A stretch of 64,000 bases of DNA from positions 97,832-161,831 of the forward strand of contig NZ_BJNT01000001.1 of assembly GCF_006539825.1 (NCBI RefSeq). Reading direction: 5' to 3'. Positions 62,287 through 64,000 of the stretch are shown here, one piece after another (positions within the stretch are counted from its first letter, which is position 1; every line of letters begins with the position of its first letter). This stretch comes from Corynebacterium variabile. Lineage in GTDB: Bacteria > Actinomycetota > Actinomycetes > Mycobacteriales > Mycobacteriaceae. The position numbers and the translations under genes were made by a program. Below the pieces are notes generated by a model that saw only the letters and a list, made by a program, of their open reading frames with translations, was not told the origin of the DNA and searched no databases.

Positions 62287-62901
62287 CTACCGTGAGCTCG
62301 AGGCACGGCGTCCTCGGCAGATCCCGACGAACTGCTGGACCACCTCATCATCACGGTCCCGCCGCCAGACCAGACCGATCCCGGTGGTCGGCGCGTCCCG
62401 GAAACTGCGGTGTACCACACCCCTGCGGTTGATGCCGCGCAACAACGGCCGGGGCGCGATCACACATCCGACGTTCGCGGCGACGACATCGAGGTCCTCC
62501 CGTACCTTCCCCGGCGCCACTCCGCGGTAGAGGACCATCTCGTCCTCAATGTCCTCCGAGGACGCCGGCTCCTGGTCCCCCAACGCCTCGAGCGCATGAT
62601 CCTTGGGCACTGCGACCCCGGGCTGCTCCTCGTAGAGGCGGACCCGGTGGAGATCGTGGCGCAGCATCTCCCGTTCGCCGATGTCGGACACCCCGGCGAA
62701 GTCACCGCCGCCCACGCCACCCTCCCATCCCGCACCGGGGAAACGCACGATCCCGATGTCCGCCGCACCTGAGAGCACATGGGCCAGCGGATCGTCCGAC
62801 TGCGCGCCGGCCGCCTGCCACCCGTCGATCCGTTCATCGAACCGGGAGAACCACTTACCGGGGACGACACCCGGCGCAAAGACGACCTTGAGATAGCTCA
62901 T
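62287..62901 (-). CDS. LysR-type ligand-binding domain protein without HTH
   Basis: 204 aa. MSYLKVVFAPGVVPGKWFSRF is the opening strand of a LysR substrate-binding domain, followed by IGIVRFPG, VRLYEEQPGVAVPKDHALEA and VAANVGCVIAPRPLLRG, all typical of the effector domain. The N-terminal wHTH of LysR regulators is missing and no such ORF lies upstream; the gene begins with its own TAGGAT box 6 nt before the ATG, so it is a stand-alone protein, not a fragment by frameshift. Divergent from the DUF5997 gene over 51 nt. Probably a small-molecule sensor or adaptor (inference). Confidence 0.8.
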   Translation of the reverse strand: MSYLKVVFAPGVVPGKWFSRFDERIDGWQAAGAQSDDPLAHVLSGAADIGIVRFPGAGWEGGVGGGDFAGVSDIGEREMLRHDLHRVRLYEEQPGVAVPKDHALEALGDQEPASSEDIEDEMVLYRGVAPGKVREDLDVVAANVGCVIAPRPLLRGINRRGVVHRSFRDAPTTGIGLVWRRDRDDEVVQQFVGICRGRRASSSR

Positions 62902-62938
62902 GGCGTCATCCTATCGGTCTCCGCGACTCCTCCCCCAC

Positions 62939-62944
62939 TACACT
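62939..62944 (+). promoter_or_regulatory. -10 box of the DUF5997 gene
   Basis: TACACT ends 8 nt before ATG 62953. The facing gene has TAGGAT on the other strand, so the two promoters lie within 51 nt. Confidence 0.5.
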
Positions 62945-62952
62945 GAACGACC

Positions 62953-63333
62953 ATGAGCGACGCGAACCGTATGAAGCCGCAGACCGCAGCGAAGAAGCTG
63001 AACATCTACCTGCCCGCAACCCCGTCGGAGTTCCAGGAGACCCCGCTGACCCACGACGAGTTCGTGGCCCTCCAGGCTGATCCGCCGGAATGGCTGCAGA
63101 CCCTGCGCCGCGAAGGCCCGTTTCCCCGCCCCGAGGTGGCCCGCAAGCTGGGCATCACGATCACCGCACTGAAGGCCAATGACGCAGATCAGCCACTGAC
63201 CGCCACAGAGATCAAGGCGCTGCTCCAGGATCAGCCGGAATGGCTGCGCACCGCCCGCACCGCGCTGGCCACCCGCCGCACCGAAGAAGGCAAGGGACGC
63301 GACACCGAGGCGGACGGGTCCGCCGAGGACTAG
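62953..63333 (+). CDS. DUF5997 protein
   Basis: 126 aa, soluble and basic. The family core is MKPQTAAKKLNIYLPATPSE, ending in TPLTHDEFVALQADPPEWLQ; two similar segments, DPPEWLQTLRREGPFPR and DQPEWLRTARTAL, suggest an internal repeat, and RPEVARKLGITITALK resembles a helix-turn-helix. I infer it may bind DNA. It faces the LysR-type ligand domain gene, which is a suggestive pairing: one has a sensor domain without HTH, the other an HTH-like part without a sensor. Confidence 0.8.
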   Translation: MSDANRMKPQTAAKKLNIYLPATPSEFQETPLTHDEFVALQADPPEWLQTLRREGPFPRPEVARKLGITITALKANDADQPLTATEIKALLQDQPEWLRTARTALATRRTEEGKGRDTEADGSAED

Positions 63334-63346
63334 TTCCGGGCAAGAC

Positions 63347-63392
63347 TGAGGCCCCGCCTCCCCGGGTGACGAACCGGGGAGTCGGGGCCTCA
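63347..63392 (+). terminator. Terminator hairpin after the DUF5997 gene
   Basis: TGAGGCCCCG (63347-63356) pairs with CGGGGCCTCA (63383-63392), and inside TCCCCGG pairs with CCGGGGA around the loop GTGACGAA; the two stems are separated by a 2-nt internal loop. Confidence 0.8.
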
Positions 63393-63412
63393 ACAGTGGA
63401 AGGGCCCGGATC

Positions 63413-63430
63413 GCGGGTGACGAATCCGCG
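63413..63430 (+). repeat. Second hairpin with the same loop
   Basis: A CGCGG/CCGCG stem around GTGACGAAT. The ten bases GGGTGACGAA at 63415-63424 repeat those at 63364-63373 in the preceding terminator, 51 nt apart. Confidence 0.5.
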
Positions 63431-63668
63431 GGGCTCAAGCTTCCGTTAGCCGCCACTGACAGGTGAACTGCAGCCCAGGGTGCGCGTTGGAGGTGCCGCA
63501 GCCACGTTCCGTATCGTCCGGTGAGAAGAGGAAGCCGGATGTCTCGGACCGGGGCTGAATACCCTGGATTCCACCTGCCGTTGCGGCTGATCCACAACTG
63601 CAGTGCGCCGTAGGTGACTAGCCTTCGACACATCCATGAGGTTAGCGAGACCTAAAGCGGCGTGTCAA

Positions 63669-63698
63669 CAATTCAGCAACACCAATGTTGCGTAATTG
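63669..63698. promoter_or_regulatory. AT-rich dyad, possible operator
   Basis: CAATT-CA-GCAACA pairs with TGTTGC-GT-AATTG around CCAA: 11 paired positions per arm with a 2-nt mismatch. There is no T-run after it, so an operator is more likely than a terminator. Confidence 0.45.
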
Positions 63699-63817
63699 CT
63701 TCACTCGTGCCGCTTCCGCCCCGTGACCTGCGCGTCACAGAGAACACGCACGCAGCTTTATGCCTACCCCCACATCTCACCCCCGGGGGATCCTGAAGCC
63801 CCCGCCCGGCATCCCTG

Positions 63818-63851
63818 TTGCATTTTCAGTCCGGGGTGCGGATACTATAAA
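63818..63851 (+). promoter_or_regulatory. Promoter-like site near the window end
   Basis: TTGCAT at 63818-63823 and TACTATAAA at 63843-63851 with about 19 nt between; this is the most AT-rich promoter-like site in the window. The gene it would drive lies beyond 64000 or the transcript is non-coding and crosses the repeats. Confidence 0.45.
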
Positions 63852-63910
63852 TTTGTAATCACCAGAGAGACGCAGATCACATTGTTTCCCAAAGTGAGTG
63901 TCACCCCACT

Positions 63911-64000
63911 GGCTGACACCGGCTGACACCGGCTGACACCGGCTGACACCGGCTGACACCGGCTGACACCGGCTGACACCGGCTGACACCGGCTGACACC
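63911..64000. repeat. 10-bp tandem repeat GGCTGACACC, nine copies, open at the window end
   Basis: Nine exact head-to-tail copies of GGCTGACACC fill 63911-64000 and continue to the last base, so the true copy number is unknown. Because 10 is not a multiple of 3, a frame through it would give a 10-residue periodic peptide; no start or stop supports a gene. Confidence 0.95.

Larger units (their letters stand above)
63393..64000. other. 608-nt stretch without a supportable gene
   Basis: Short open frames exist but lack start sites, typical codon use or recognisable domains. It holds a second hairpin (63413-63430), a dyad (63669-63698), an AT-rich promoter-like block (63843-63859) and a 10-bp tandem repeat from 63911 to the window end. 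Base composition from about 63640 to 63900 is clearly more AT-rich than the flanking genes. Confidence 0.7.

Noticed and set aside
63446..63637. Possible remnant gene in the terminal intergenic region
   Set aside because: Frames on both strands are short, unlike any family I recognise, and lack ribosome binding or -10 signals.
63777..63989. Short minus-strand frame giving the periodic peptide VSAGVSRCQP
   Set aside because: It is only the translation of the 10-bp tandem repeat; no start site or conserved domain.
63911..64000. CRISPR array at the window end
   Set aside because: Units are 10 bp, identical and without spacers.

Overview
The window is high-GC actinobacterial chromosome, almost certainly a Corynebacterium on the high-GC side of the genus (C. 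variabile / C. terpenotabidum-like; this species guess is inference). The clearest marker is odhA, a fused 2-oxoglutarate dehydrogenase E1/E2 protein without a lipoyl domain. Others are the mycothiol gene mshB, lpqW, metP/metS, a sigE / anti-sigma / tatB / mrp block, and gene order shared with C. glutamicum and with the M. tuberculosis Rv1095-Rv1248 region. I see no rRNA, tRNA, CRISPR array, insertion sequence or prophage. It reads as core chromosome with some unusual intergenic repeats.

Layout. 1-7 kb: the end of an amino-acid permease, a gluconeogenic-type GAPDH (gapB), an acidic protein of unknown function, and odhA. 7-12 kb: a small membrane protein coupled to a lipoprotein, then a probable Mg2+ group (corA, a soluble PRC-MgtE_N-CBS protein, a DUF1003 membrane protein) and mrp. 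12-14.5 kb: tatB, the zinc anti-sigma factor and sigE, facing an O-methyltransferase. 14.5-19.4 kb: dedA, a GH32-like protein without catalytic residues, an RlmA-like methyltransferase, an M17 peptidase-like protein without metal ligands, and a tiny membrane-anchored DivIVA-like protein. 19.4-25.4 kb: lysine/diaminopimelate genes (dapE, dapD, dapC) with a LOG-family protein, an amino-acid permease and ferredoxin fdxC. 25.5-30.8 kb, all minus strand: a membrane protein, mshB, lpqW and typA. 31-40.7 kb: secreted and lipoprotein genes, DUF402, an acyl-CoA dehydrogenase, patatin, DUF808, an EEP nuclease/phosphatase, a FrnE-type DsbA protein, an acyltransferase and two small proteins. 40.8-52.8 kb: an MdoB/LtaS-like phosphoglycerol transferase, ychF, metP-metS, an AI-2E-family transporter, a DUF6542 protein, xseA-xseB, a DUF4245 protein, glpX and fumC. 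53-63.3 kb: a class II UvrA, an RNase HI-NTF2-like fusion, a TetR/MFS efflux pair, a GNAT enzyme, PIN-PhoH, an LGFP-type lipoprotein, and a LysR ligand-binding domain lacking a DNA-binding domain divergent from a DUF5997 gene. 63.3-64 kb has no supportable gene: two hairpins, a dyad, a strong AT-rich promoter-like site, and a 10-bp tandem repeat running off the window end.

Across the window many genes have a TANNNT-like -10 box ending 6-8 nt before the start codon and no Shine-Dalgarno, the pattern of leaderless corynebacterial transcripts. I used it to choose many starts. Functionally the region joins the TCA cycle and gluconeogenesis (odhA, fumC, glpX, gapB), lysine and cell-wall precursor synthesis (dap genes), envelope and stress functions (sigE, tatB, lpqW, lipoproteins), methionine uptake and mycothiol. 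The least explained features are a symmetric four-copy repeat array (32406-32503), the terminal 10-bp tandem repeat, two apparently dead enzymes close together (GH32-like and M17-like), and a perfect 48-bp palindrome between dapD and dapC.
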